Below, in pieces: positions 35,276 through 44,033 of a stretch of DNA of 64,000 bases. Numbering within the stretch: the first letter of the stretch is position 1; each line of letters starts with the position of its first letter. The notes beneath the pieces are model-generated. The model did no database searches and had not been told where the DNA came from. It saw only the letters and a list, made by a program, of their open reading frames with translations. The position numbers were made by a program, and so were the translations under genes. The stretch is from positions 157,363 to 221,362 of the forward strand of contig NZ_RKLV01000003.1 in the NCBI RefSeq assembly GCF_026242195.1, read 5' to 3'. The DNA is from Halorutilus salinus. Lineage in GTDB: Archaea > Halobacteriota > Halobacteria > Halobacteriales > Halorutilaceae.

Positions 35276-36028
35276 TCACAGACCTTCGGTCACGCTCTCG
35301 CCGCTCATAACCTCGGGTATCACGACATCGTCGGCACCCGCGCGCCGCGCGAGCGACTCGTACATCTCGTCGCCGACACGTACAACCACCCTGCAGTCGG
35401 GTGCTATCTGGCTGACGACGACGGCTGTCTGTATGTTGACGTTCGAGTCGTCGACTGCGCATACCACCCTGTTAGCCCTCCCCGTACCCGCCTCCGTGAG
35501 TACGTCCTCGCGTCTTGCGTCGCCGTTTACGGCGAGATGCCCGTCGTCGACCGCGCGCTCGTACTCGTCCGTCTCGCTCTCCACGACGACGACGGGCGCA
35601 TCCCTTTTAGCCAGCCCGTTCGCTACCGTCCTGCCGAACATACCGTATCCGCATACGACGACGTGGTCGTCTGTCTCTTCTATCTCCTTTTTGAGTTGCA
35701 CCTTTCTCAGCTCCTCCTTTATGCTCCCTCCGAAAGCCGCAGACAGAACCGACTCGGCTATCCATGCGCCGGTTAGAACGAGGAGAACCCTCGTTGAGAC
35801 GGAGATAGCCTTCGCCAGCCTCTCCTGCGCCTCTGTCCCGTGCTCCCGGAAATGTAGCTCGACGCTCGTCGGATCTATCACCCAGAAGGAAGCGTCGAGA
35901 ACCCCGATGTCTGCCACAGCCATGAAGCCACCTACGCCGAAAGCCACGACGGCGGTGAAAGCGAGAAGCGGGTACGCGGCGCGCCGAAGGACGCTCGCGC
36001 GTGCGCTGGTGGCTCGTGTGGCGCTCAT
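35276..36028 (-). CDS. Ion-channel-like membrane protein with RCK (TrkA-N) domain
   Basis: 250 residues. Two membrane helices (about 16-40 and 78-98) flank a pore-region segment, followed by a TrkA-N Rossmann domain (HVVVCGYGMFGRTVANGLAK, GDARREDVL, VVVRVGDEMYESLARRAGADDVVIP). The layout is that of a 2-TM potassium channel, but the selectivity-filter position reads SFWVIDPTSVELHF with no T-V-G-Y-G. It is therefore a channel relative probably not selective for K+, or a sensor. Confidence 0.8.
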   Translation of the reverse strand: MSATRATSARASVLRRAAYPLLAFTAVVAFGVGGFMAVADIGVLDASFWVIDPTSVELHFREHGTEAQERLAKAISVSTRVLLVLTGAWIAESVLSAAFGGSIKEELRKVQLKKEIEETDDHVVVCGYGMFGRTVANGLAKRDAPVVVVESETDEYERAVDDGHLAVNGDARREDVLTEAGTGRANRVVCAVDDSNVNIQTAVVVSQIAPDCRVVVRVGDEMYESLARRAGADDVVIPEVMSGESVTEGL

Positions 36029-36040
36029 GGATCCGTAGTC

Positions 36041-36445
36041 CTATGGCGCGTAAGTCGCGTACGACGAACCCGTCTCGTGCAGACGCACCTCGACGACGGG
36101 ATGACCCTGCGACTCGGCGTACTCGTATATCTCGCGTGCTATCGCCTCCGCAGTCGGGTTCTCGTCCATCACGTAGTACGGTTCGCCCTCCTCTTCGAGG
36201 TACTCTATGAGCGGGTCGTCGTGACGGACGAGCATCGCGTGATCCATCTCGGCGTCTATCCAGCCCTTCACGTCGTCCTTCAGGTCGCCGAAGTCGTAGA
36301 CCATACCGCGGTCGTCGAGTCCGTCGTCCCTGAGTTCGACCTCGGCGACGCCGTTGTGCCCGTGTATATGCTGGCAAGCACCGTCGTAGTTACGCAGGCG
36401 GTGACCGTAGCTGAACTCTATCTCCTTGGTAACGCTGTACGTCAT
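36041..36445 (-). CDS. 6-pyruvoyl-tetrahydropterin synthase / QueD family
   Basis: 134 residues. Zinc ligands are visible in FSYGHRL and HIHGHNG, with a catalytic Cys in the C-x3-HGH arrangement (ACQHIHGH), the DHAM motif and the C-terminal Glu (VRLHETGSS). The fold serves either 6-carboxytetrahydropterin synthesis (QueD, archaeosine/queuosine route) or 6-pyruvoyl-tetrahydropterin synthesis (biopterin). ATGA overlap with a pterin carbinolamine dehydratase gene favours the pterin role; a nearby QueC-like gene favours the deazapurine role. Confidence 0.88.
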   Translation of the reverse strand: MTYSVTKEIEFSYGHRLRNYDGACQHIHGHNGVAEVELRDDGLDDRGMVYDFGDLKDDVKGWIDAEMDHAMLVRHDDPLIEYLEEEGEPYYVMDENPTAEAIAREIYEYAESQGHPVVEVRLHETGSSYATYAP

Positions 36446-36792
36446 ACGTACTCATCGTATATCTCGTCGACCTTCGCCGCCATCACGAAGTCCGCCTCGT
36501 GTAGACCGTCTATCTTGTGCGTCCAGAACTTGACCTCCGCAGAGCCGTATTCGAGGTAGATGTCGGGATGGTGCCCCTCCTCCTCGGCGAGTTCGCCCAC
36601 GTCATAGACGAACTCCAGAGAGTCGCGGAAGTCGTCGAAGTCGAAGTGGCTCTCTATATGGTGGTCGTCGACGGCTTCCCAGTGATCGCCCACCTCGTCG
36701 AGATACTCGTCTATCTCGTCGCTCTCCATCGGCGGTACGCCGCCCTGACACGGCTCACATTCCTGATCGGCGAGTGAGTCTGATTCGGACAT
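36442..36792 (-). CDS. phhB: Pterin-4a-carbinolamine dehydratase
   Basis: 116 residues. A Cys-containing N-terminal lead (ECEPCQGGVPPM) precedes the PCD fold with the signature EEEGHHPDIYLEYGSAEVKFWTH; HHPD holds the catalytic histidines. The enzyme dehydrates 4a-hydroxytetrahydrobiopterin made by aromatic amino acid hydroxylases. Its stop overlaps the PTPS/QueD-like ATG, so both are one transcript. No hydroxylase gene is in the window. Confidence 0.92.
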   Translation of the reverse strand: MSESDSLADQECEPCQGGVPPMESDEIDEYLDEVGDHWEAVDDHHIESHFDFDDFRDSLEFVYDVGELAEEEGHHPDIYLEYGSAEVKFWTHKIDGLHEADFVMAAKVDEIYDEYV

Positions 36793-36850
36793 TGCATGCT
36801 ACATACGCGCGCGCGGCACTTAGTCGTGACGGGTGCTCGTGACGGGCTGT

Positions 36851-37570
36851 TCAGAGCGACCTTCCGCCGTCTACGTCTATAACAGCGCCGTTTAGGAACT
36901 CCGACGACTCGACGACGAAGGCGACGGTGTCTGCGATATCACCCGGCTCTCCGATACGTCCCACGGGCGTGTCCTCGGCGATACGGCGCTCCTCCTCGTC
37001 GGGACGGTCGGGCGGCGAAAGAACCGTGCCGGGCGAGACGGCGTTGACGGTCGTCTCCGGCGCGAGAGCCTTTGCGAGAGCCTTCGTGAGAGAGACGATA
37101 CCCGCCTTAGAGACGGAGTAAGGTACGAACGAAGGGAAAGGGCGTTTCGCCGCGACGCCCCCGATGTTGACGACCTTCTCCGCACCGTGCTCCGCCGCGC
37201 GCTGTGACGCGAAGAACGGCGCGCGCAGGTTGACATTCATGTTCGTCTCCCAGTCGTCCTCGGTCACGTCCTCGACGGGGGTTTCGCCGAAGACCGACGC
37301 GGAGTTCACGAGAACGTCGATACCCCCGAGTCCGTCGACCGTACCGTCGACCGCGGCGCGCGCACCTTCGACGGTCGAAAGGTCGCTCCGAACCGTCGTC
37401 GCCTCGCCCCCGTGTTCGCGTACGTCGTCCGCCGTCTCGTCCGCCGCCTCGTCGCTCGTCCTGTAATGTACCGCCACGTTCGCGCCCTCGTCTGCGAGCG
37501 TCAGGGCTATCTCACGTCCGACGCGTACGGCGCTTCCCGTGACCAGAACGTCAGCGTCCTGTATATCCAT
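36851..37570 (-). CDS. SDR oxidoreductase, pteridine-reductase-like
   Basis: 239 residues. The NADP motif reads VLVTGSAVRVGREIALTLAD; the arginine after TGSA (x-R-V-G-R) is the pattern of pteridine reductases (PTR1/FolM) rather than the common T-G-x3-G-I-G. Also present are NSAS, catalytic YSVSK and the C-terminal FLNGAVIDVDGG. It lies 58 bp upstream of the carbinolamine dehydratase on the same strand, giving a three-gene pterin cassette. Substrate is inferred. Confidence 0.82.
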   Translation of the reverse strand: MDIQDADVLVTGSAVRVGREIALTLADEGANVAVHYRTSDEAADETADDVREHGGEATTVRSDLSTVEGARAAVDGTVDGLGGIDVLVNSASVFGETPVEDVTEDDWETNMNVNLRAPFFASQRAAEHGAEKVVNIGGVAAKRPFPSFVPYSVSKAGIVSLTKALAKALAPETTVNAVSPGTVLSPPDRPDEEERRIAEDTPVGRIGEPGDIADTVAFVVESSEFLNGAVIDVDGGRSL

Positions 37571-37678
37571 GCCCGACCAAGGGGTGCGAGCCGTATACCC
37601 GTGACGGTGGTGGACGACGACGGTTCGTTCGTTTCGACGGTTCGTCCGTTTTATGCGCGCTCCCGCGCAAGTACGCGT

Positions 37679-38284
37679 ATGAAAGGTCTACTGTACAGCG
37701 GCGGCGTCGAAAGCGCCCATCTCCTCCAGACGGTTGACGGTGACATACAGCCCGTCTACGTCGCGTACGGCTTTCCTTGGGAGGAGCGCGAGCGCGAGGC
37801 GGCGCGCGAACACGTCTCGCGCGTCGGTAACGCTGAACCTCTGATGGTGATCAACGTCGAACACGACGACGCTTCGCGTCTGCGCAGGGACGCCGACACG
37901 TCGGAGAAGGACTACACGTACGTACACGGTCGTTCGCCGAGCCTTCTCACGAACGCCGTCGTCGAACTCTCCGCTATCGGCGTCACCGATATCTACGAGG
38001 GTACGTTAGCGTCGGGCGAAGACACGTTTCCCGACTCGTCGCGCGGCTTCTACGACAGCATAGAGAGCGCACTGTCGATCGGTCTCGACGCGGATATCGA
38101 CGTACACACGCCCCTGTATGGTATGTCTAAGCCGGAGGTGATCGCCGAACTCGTCCGTCTCGACGGTTCGGTGGGTTTCGAGGACACCGTTTCGTGTGTC
38201 GTTCCGGGCGACGAAGCCTGTGGCGACTGCTACAAGTGCGAGGAGCGACGTGAGGCGCGCGAGAAGGCGGAGAGGTATCTTTAG
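37679..38284 (+). CDS. QueC/ExsB-like PP-loop enzyme
   Basis: 201 residues from ATG 37679 (MKGLLYSGGVESAHLLQTVD). The PP-loop is SGGVES rather than the canonical SGG-x-DS. The C-terminal zinc cluster SCVVPGDEACGDCYKCEERREA has the C-x(n)-C-x2-C-x2-C spacing of 7-cyano-7-deazaguanine synthase. It is a divergent QueC relative, possibly acting on a different substrate. It diverges from the SDR and its end overlaps the amidohydrolase end by 4 nt. Confidence 0.78.
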   Translation: MKGLLYSGGVESAHLLQTVDGDIQPVYVAYGFPWEEREREAAREHVSRVGNAEPLMVINVEHDDASRLRRDADTSEKDYTYVHGRSPSLLTNAVVELSAIGVTDIYEGTLASGEDTFPDSSRGFYDSIESALSIGLDADIDVHTPLYGMSKPEVIAELVRLDGSVGFEDTVSCVVPGDEACGDCYKCEERREAREKAERYL

Positions 38285-39417
38285 GCGACGCGCTCGCCGC
38301 GCGCGACAACCGCCTGCTGTTCCTTCCAGCTCTCTGCGTCGTCGCGTGGGTCGCCGTCGAGAATCAGAAGGTCGGCGGCGTACCCCTCACGGACGTAGCC
38401 TATCTCGTCTTCCATTCCGAGCAGTTCCGCGGCGTTCGCCGTCGCGGCTTCTAACACGTCCTCCTCGTCCATACCGTACCGCGACATGAGCGCGAGTTCC
38501 TCCGCGTTCTCGCCGTGGTTGTTGTACGAAGTTCCCGCGTCGCTCCCCACGGCGACACGTACGCCGTACTCGTCGAAAAGGTCGACGACATCCTTCTGAC
38601 GCTCGACGACGCGTTCCGCCTTCTCTAACTTCGCGTCCGAGACACGGTCGGGGTGCCGTAACGACATCCTCGACGCCTTGAGCGTCGGCACCCAGAATAC
38701 GTCGTTCTCGGCGAGCGCACGCGCCGCCTCCTCGTCGGCGTACTTTGCGTGCTCGACGCTGTCGACGCCCGCCTCGGCGCACGCGACGATCCCCTCCTTC
38801 CCCTCGGCATGCGCCGCGACGGGCACGTCCTTCATCCCCGCGACCTCAACCGCCGCCTCTATCTCGTCGCGCGTCATCTCCTGCGCGCCTTCGGTCGAAG
38901 AGTACGCCGAAGACGTAGCCATCAGCTTAACGACCTTCGCGCCGCGCTCTATCTGTTCGCGTACGGCGCGGCGCACCTCAGCGACGCCGTCCGCCTCCCT
39001 ACAGCTACCGCTAAAATGTCCGCCCGTACAGCAGATACCCTGTCCGCACGCGACTACGCGGGGTCCGCGTATCTTCCCGTCCTCAACCGCGCGCCCGCCG
39101 TCGATGACGCACGCGTCGGGGGCGTTGAGATCGCGTACGGTCGTCACGCCGCCCTCGACGGTATCGCGCGCGTTCTCGACCACACGGTACCAACGCATAC
39201 GGTCGTCGCCGTGTCGGTTCGTCGGTAGGCATTCGGAGACGAGATGGACATGGCAGTCGATGATACCCGGTACGACGTAGCCGCCGTCGCAGTCGTACAC
39301 GTCCTCGTCACCGTCGGCTTCGAAGCCTCCGACATCTGCGATACGTCCGTCCTCGACGCGTACGTCGGCGTCGCGCTCACCGTCGGTATCGACGACCGTC
39401 CCGTTCCTGAGAATCAT
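38281..39417 (-). CDS. Amidohydrolase family protein
   Basis: 378 residues of the metal-dependent amidohydrolase superfamily. Metal ligands occur in PGIIDCHVHL, KLMATSSAYS (Lys), AHAEGKEG, SVEHAKY and VGSDAGTSYNNHG, in the order seen in prolidase/imidazolonepropionase-like hydrolases. The C-terminal AADLLILDGDP is the returning beta-sandwich. Cytosolic; the substrate is probably a cyclic amide or dipeptide. Confidence 0.88.
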   Translation of the reverse strand: MILRNGTVVDTDGERDADVRVEDGRIADVGGFEADGDEDVYDCDGGYVVPGIIDCHVHLVSECLPTNRHGDDRMRWYRVVENARDTVEGGVTTVRDLNAPDACVIDGGRAVEDGKIRGPRVVACGQGICCTGGHFSGSCREADGVAEVRRAVREQIERGAKVVKLMATSSAYSSTEGAQEMTRDEIEAAVEVAGMKDVPVAAHAEGKEGIVACAEAGVDSVEHAKYADEEAARALAENDVFWVPTLKASRMSLRHPDRVSDAKLEKAERVVERQKDVVDLFDEYGVRVAVGSDAGTSYNNHGENAEELALMSRYGMDEEDVLEAATANAAELLGMEDEIGYVREGYAADLLILDGDPRDDAESWKEQQAVVARGERVA

Positions 39418-39530
39418 ACCTAAGACACGTCACGCGCGCCGTTAAGCGTGCTGATGGCGGTTGGAGATACCCCGCAATAGTTGCCCCTACCGACCCTACT
39501 AATACGGACGCGCACCAACAACGGGGCGTA

Positions 39531-40409
39531 ATGTCAGAAGACGTACTCGTAACAGCGGACTGGGTCGAGGATCACCTCGATGAGTTCCGGAGCGACGACG
39601 ACGCGCACAGACTCGTAGAGATAAACAACCCGACGGTCACCGACGAGTCGGAGTATACGCCGTACGAAGAAGGTCACATACCGGGCGCTGTCTACCTCGA
39701 CTGGGAGCGCGACCTGAGCGACGAGACGGAGCGCGACATCGCCTCCAAGGAGCAGTTCGAGAACGTAAACGGCGACGCGGGCGTCTCCGAGGACTCGACC
39801 GTAGTCGTCTACGGCGGCGGACGCGTACCCAACTGGTTCGCACTGTTCGGCTACTGGATATACAAGTACTACGGACACGAGGACGTACGCGTAATCGACG
39901 GCGGCAAGGGGTACTGGGTCGAAAACGACTACCCGCTCTCGACCGAGACACCCGACTACCCCGGTGTGGGGTACAACGCGCGCGGACCCTTCGAGAGCAT
40001 ACGCGCTTACAAGGACGACATAGACAACGCTATCGAGGACGGTCTTCCGATGGTCGACGTACGTTCCCCTGAGGAGTTCTCCGGAGACAAGATCGCCCCC
40101 GAAGGTCTTATGGAGACGGCACAGCGCGGAGGACATATACCCGGCGCGTCGAACGTACCTATCGCCGATACGCTCAACGACGACGGCACGTTCAAGTCCG
40201 CCGACGAACTCCGCGAACTCTACGAGGGCAAGGGCGTCAGGGGCGAGGAGTCCACCATCACCTACTGCCGCGTCGGCGAACGGTCGTCGATCGAATGGTT
40301 CCTACTCCACGAACTCCTCGACTACGAGGACGTAAGCAACTACGACGGTTCGTGGACGGAGTGGGGGAACCTCGTCGGCGCACCCATAGAGACGGGGTAC
40401 GACGACTGA
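39531..40409 (+). CDS. tssA: Tandem-rhodanese sulfurtransferase
   Basis: 292 residues with two rhodanese domains, the first inactive-like (VYGGGRVPNWFALFGYW) and the second with the active-site loop CRVGERSS near residue 245. The arrangement matches thiosulfate sulfurtransferase/3-mercaptopyruvate sulfurtransferase. Followed 78 bp downstream by a single-domain rhodanese. TACTAATACG upstream may be its promoter element. Confidence 0.93.
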   Translation: MSEDVLVTADWVEDHLDEFRSDDDAHRLVEINNPTVTDESEYTPYEEGHIPGAVYLDWERDLSDETERDIASKEQFENVNGDAGVSEDSTVVVYGGGRVPNWFALFGYWIYKYYGHEDVRVIDGGKGYWVENDYPLSTETPDYPGVGYNARGPFESIRAYKDDIDNAIEDGLPMVDVRSPEEFSGDKIAPEGLMETAQRGGHIPGASNVPIADTLNDDGTFKSADELRELYEGKGVRGEESTITYCRVGERSSIEWFLLHELLDYEDVSNYDGSWTEWGNLVGAPIETGYDD

Positions 40410-40433
40410 GGCGGTTTACAGAAACAACACAGT

Positions 40434-40462
40434 CTTGCCGGTATTGCAAGGGTTTTATATAC
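40434..40462 (+). promoter_or_regulatory. Promoter with upstream inverted repeat for the small rhodanese gene
   Basis: TTTTATATAC (40453-40462) is a good archaeal TATA box about 27-35 bp before the ATG at 40488, implying a nearly leaderless transcript. Immediately upstream CTTGC (40434-40438) and GCAAG (40446-40450) form an inverted repeat with 7-nt spacing where an activator or repressor could bind. Confidence 0.55.
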
Positions 40463-40487
40463 AGGGGTCTTACAAGAAACCAGAAAG

Positions 40488-40838
40488 ATGGTAGAGGAGA
40501 TCTCCGCCGACGAGCTTGAGGAAAGGCTCGGCGATGCTCAGGTACTCGACGTGCGCGAGGAACACGAACTCGCACAGACCGAGGGGCGCGTCGTCCCCGG
40601 CTCCACCCACGTCCCCATGAGCCGTCTGCCAGCCGAGATGGACGACCACGACTGGGAAGACGAGATCTGTGTAATCTGTCGCCACGGAAACTCCTCCGTA
40701 CAGGCTGTCCGTCTCCTCATGTCGTACGAGGGCGTTCCCGACGACGGCACCGTCGTCTCCGTCGCGGGCGGATACCTCGACTACGACGGCAAACTCGTCT
40801 CCGCCGAGGACGAGACGGCGAAAGCTGTCGCCGTATAG
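40488..40838 (+). CDS. Single-domain rhodanese-like protein
   Basis: 116 residues. LGDAQVLDVREEHELAQTEG is the typical first strand-helix, and the active-site loop is CRHGNSS (Cys near 64). Such proteins carry persulfide sulfur to acceptors. It has its own TATA box, so expression may be separate from the larger sulfurtransferase upstream. Confidence 0.92.
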   Translation: MVEEISADELEERLGDAQVLDVREEHELAQTEGRVVPGSTHVPMSRLPAEMDDHDWEDEICVICRHGNSSVQAVRLLMSYEGVPDDGTVVSVAGGYLDYDGKLVSAEDETAKAVAV

Positions 40839-40846
40839 GCGCTCTT

Positions 40847-42154
40847 TTACACGACGACGGCGACGGCTATACCGACCGCCGATGTGGTGACGAGGACGAA
40901 GCCCACCTTCTTACCGAGTTCGCGTCCTCCTACGACCGCGGCTATACCGAACTTGACCAGCGTGTTGCTAACGACCCCTATCACGACGCCGAGAGTCGCG
41001 GTTCCGACGGGTATCTCGCCGCTCTCTGCGAGACGGCTGAGCGAGATAGCTATCGCGTCGGCGTCGGCGAGACCCGAAACGAAGGCGGTTGCGTAGACAC
41101 CCGACTCTCCGAAGGCGCGCGCGCCTTCGCGCGAAACGACGAGTACGACGGCGAAGATGACACCGAAGACGACCGCGGTACGTATACGGAAAGGGTTCGA
41201 AGCCTGTATCTGTATCGCCTCTTTGTCCCTGCCCCGGAGAACGACGAAGGCGAGGACGGTTCCGACGACGGTCATCGCGCCTACCGGAACCGCGACATCG
41301 ATAAGTATCGACGGGCTGACGACGGCTACCTCTATCAGTACACGCGGAAACATAGCCATCGAAGCCAACGAGATGGCGAATGCGTACAGCCCCATCAGGC
41401 TTTCCTCGCGCCGCGCACGTCCGCTTAGCGACACCGAGGTTGCCGTCGACGACGCCATACCGCCCAAGACGCCCGACAGCGCGATCCCGCGCTCCGCGCC
41501 GAGGTACTTCCGCAGAAGGTACGCGCCGAGGCTGATCCCGGAGACGAGTACGACCATGAGCCAGACAAAACGCGGGTTAAGACCGTAAAGGGCGTCAAGT
41601 TCCCTGTTCGGGACGAGTAGGAAGACGGCGGGCGCGACGAGAAGAAACTTGAGTATGTCGGTGAGTTCGCGGTCGTCGATACCCTCGGCGAACGAATGCA
41701 TCCACGGCTTGGCGGCGAGTACAGAGGTCGTGAAGATCCCAAGGACGACCGCGAGTACGGTACCGTTCTCCGACCCCGTCGCCATAGCGCCGTAGACGAA
41801 GACGAGAAGCGCCGCAACCGCCGTCGTCGACCCGATGTCGTCCTCGAAGGCGACCTTACCGGCGTACGCGACACCGACTATGACGGCGAGGGCGGCGAAG
41901 CCTACGGGAAGGAGTTCGGGGAAGAAGCCGTTTAGTAGACCGCCGAGGAGGGCGACGAGCGGGAACGTACGGCTACCTGCGAAGAAACCCGCGGAGCCGC
42001 TCCTCTCGCGCTCCAGACCGATCAGAGCGCCCACGCCGAGCGCCACCGACAGACGGAAGACGACCGAAGCGGTCACAGCGTCGAGTACGTCCACAGAGTG
42101 CGAAACGCCCGCCTTGGGGATAAGGATTCCTGACACGGTCTGCTCCGCGCGCAA
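40847..42154 (-). CDS. MgtC/DUF4010 family membrane protein
   Basis: 435 residues, around 12 hydrophobic helices. The N-terminal MgtC part (FRLSVALGVGALIGLERERSG, RTFPLVALLGGL) is fused to a DUF4010 region (ISLGAYLLRKYLGAERGIALSGVLGGMASSTATSVSLSGRA) and more helices. MgtC proteins are implicated in magnesium homeostasis and ATP synthase control, but this archaeal fusion is uncharacterised. The start is uncertain: TTG 42154, or a GTG at 42136. Confidence 0.85.
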   Translation of the reverse strand: MRAEQTVSGILIPKAGVSHSVDVLDAVTASVVFRLSVALGVGALIGLERERSGSAGFFAGSRTFPLVALLGGLLNGFFPELLPVGFAALAVIVGVAYAGKVAFEDDIGSTTAVAALLVFVYGAMATGSENGTVLAVVLGIFTTSVLAAKPWMHSFAEGIDDRELTDILKFLLVAPAVFLLVPNRELDALYGLNPRFVWLMVVLVSGISLGAYLLRKYLGAERGIALSGVLGGMASSTATSVSLSGRARREESLMGLYAFAISLASMAMFPRVLIEVAVVSPSILIDVAVPVGAMTVVGTVLAFVVLRGRDKEAIQIQASNPFRIRTAVVFGVIFAVVLVVSREGARAFGESGVYATAFVSGLADADAIAISLSRLAESGEIPVGTATLGVVIGVVSNTLVKFGIAAVVGGRELGKKVGFVLVTTSAVGIAVAVVV

Positions 42155-42166
42155 CTGTTAAGTTGG

Positions 42167-42187
42167 GTACCGAAGTTTAAGTGGTAC
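42167..42187 (+). promoter_or_regulatory. Promoter with palindrome upstream of superoxide dismutase
   Basis: GTACC (42167-42171) and GGTAC (42183-42187) are inverted arms on either side of GAAGTTTAAGT, whose TTTAA is the likely TATA element. ATG is at 42208, so the transcript would be short-leadered. A factor binding these arms would overlap TBP, a plausible repressor site for redox or metal control of sod. Confidence 0.5.
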
Positions 42188-42207
42188 GCGCCCGTCTTCT
42201 AAACGCA

Positions 42208-42813
42208 ATGTCAGAGCACGAACTACCCGAACTACCGTACGACTACGACGCACTCGAACCGCATATCAGCGAGCAGGTCGTCCGTTGGCACCACGACACC
42301 CATCATCAGGGATACGTAGACGGTCTCAACGGAGCCGAGGAGACGCTCGCCGACAACCGCGAGAGCGGGGATCATTCGAGCACCCAGTCCGCCCTGAGAA
42401 GCGTTAGCCACAACGGAAGCGGGCACTACCTCCATACGCTGTTCTGGGAGAACATGCATCCCGACGGAGGAGGCGAACCCGACGGCGCGCTCGCAGACCG
42501 TATCGAGGAGGAGTTCGGTAGCTACGACGCGTGGAAGGCGGAGTTCAAGGAAGCCGCGGGCTGGTCGGCGGGCGGATGGGCGCTACTCGTCTACGACACG
42601 GTGTCGAAGAGTCTGCGCAACCTCGCCGTACAGAAGCACAACGACGGTGCACTCTGGAGCGCGCACCCCATCTTCGCAGTCGATGTCTGGGAGCATTCGT
42701 ACTACCACGACTACGGACCTGACCGCGGCGACTTCGTGGACAACGTCTTCGAGGTCGTCAACTGGGACGAGGTAGCCGAGAACTACGACAAGGTCGTCTC
42801 GACGTACGAGTAG
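42208..42813 (+). CDS. sod: Superoxide dismutase (Mn/Fe type)
   Basis: 201 residues from ATG 42208. Metal ligands: HISEQVVRWHHDTHHQGYV (first two His), the DVWEHSYYHDYG motif with Asp and His, and conserved GSGHYLHTLFWENM and AAGWSAGGWALL. Typical of haloarchaeal SODs, which are often manganese-loaded. It converts superoxide to peroxide in the cytosol. Confidence 0.97.
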   Translation: MSEHELPELPYDYDALEPHISEQVVRWHHDTHHQGYVDGLNGAEETLADNRESGDHSSTQSALRSVSHNGSGHYLHTLFWENMHPDGGGEPDGALADRIEEEFGSYDAWKAEFKEAAGWSAGGWALLVYDTVSKSLRNLAVQKHNDGALWSAHPIFAVDVWEHSYYHDYGPDRGDFVDNVFEVVNWDEVAENYDKVVSTYE

Positions 42814-42923
42814 GTCAGACGTCGATTTCGTCGTCCTTTCTGTGGAGGAAGACGGGCGGAGGTTAGAACAAACAGCCGTAGTCGGTGGGTACGCAAAGCC
42901 GTGAGAACGAGGCTCGACGAGGA

Positions 42924-44000
42924 ATGAAGACCGAACACCGTGTACTCTACGACGACGCGCGTTCGATGGACGCCGTCGACGACGACTCCGTCGAACTCGT
43001 TGTTACCTCTCCTCCGTATCCGATGATAGGGATGTGGGACGAGACGTTCGCGTCGATGAGCGACGAGGCGTGCGAGGCGCTCGAAGAAGGCGAGGGCGAG
43101 CGCGCGTACGAGGCGATGCACGCCCAACTCGACGCCGTCTGGGACGAGGTCGACCGCGTTCTCGCGCCCGGAGGTACGGTCTGCGTCAACGTCGGCGACG
43201 CGACACGGAAGGTCGACGACGGGTTCCGTGTCTATACTAACCACGAACGCGTGACACGCGCCTTTGAGGAACGCGGCTTCCGTTCGCTCCCCGGCGTCGT
43301 CTGGCGCAAGCCCGCGAACAGCGCCGCGAAGTTCATGGGTTCGGGTATGATGCCGCCGAACGCTTACGTCACGCTTGAGCACGAGCATATACTTGTACTC
43401 CGTAAGGGTGAACGCTCCTTCGACGACGACGCGCGCGAACGCAGGTACGAGAGCGCCTACTTCTGGGAGGAACGTAACGACTGGTTCTCAGACCTCTGGC
43501 GCGTCCGCGGCGAAAGACAGGCGCTCGATGGCGATACACGCGACCGGTCGGGGGCGTTTCCTTTCGAGATACCGTACAGACTGGTCAGTATGTACTCCGT
43601 CTACGGCGACACCGTCCTTGACCCGTTCCTCGGCACCGGCACGACGACCGCCGCCGTCGTCTGCTCTGCGCGTAACTCGGTCGGGTACGAGATAGACGGT
43701 GACTTCGGCGACGCCGTCGCGTCCACGGTCGGAAAGACGCCCGGACTTTCGCGCCGTGTAACCGCCGAACGTCTCGAAGCACACGCGGGGTTCGTTGAGG
43801 AACGCGGCGCGGAGGCGTTCGGATACACGTCCGAACGTTACGGCTTTCCCGTCATGACGGCGCAGGAGGAGGATATACTCCTGCGTAACGTTGAGGACAT
43901 CGAAACGACGGAGGACGGATACGTCGCGCACCACACGGTGGCGGAGGCTTCGGGCGAGGTCGAACGCCCGCAGACGACCTTAGGCTCACATGAAACGTAA
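42924..44000 (+). CDS. zim: N4-cytosine-type DNA methyltransferase (Zim-like, CTAG)
   Basis: 358 residues from ATG 42924 (MKTEHRVLYDDARSM). Catalytic motif TSPPYP at residues 28-33 precedes the SAM-binding motif DPFLGTGTTTAA near 233, the order of beta-class N4-cytosine methylases. The central block WRKPANSAAKFMGSGMMPPNAYVTLEHEH matches the haloarchaeal Zim family, which modifies CTAG. No restriction endonuclease is next to it, consistent with an orphan, genome-wide methylase. Confidence 0.8.
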   Translation: MKTEHRVLYDDARSMDAVDDDSVELVVTSPPYPMIGMWDETFASMSDEACEALEEGEGERAYEAMHAQLDAVWDEVDRVLAPGGTVCVNVGDATRKVDDGFRVYTNHERVTRAFEERGFRSLPGVVWRKPANSAAKFMGSGMMPPNAYVTLEHEHILVLRKGERSFDDDARERRYESAYFWEERNDWFSDLWRVRGERQALDGDTRDRSGAFPFEIPYRLVSMYSVYGDTVLDPFLGTGTTTAAVVCSARNSVGYEIDGDFGDAVASTVGKTPGLSRRVTAERLEAHAGFVEERGAEAFGYTSERYGFPVMTAQEEDILLRNVEDIETTEDGYVAHHTVAEASGEVERPQTTLGSHET

Positions 44001-44033
44001 CATTTAGTCTCCGGACGCCCTTGGTTACGCGAA

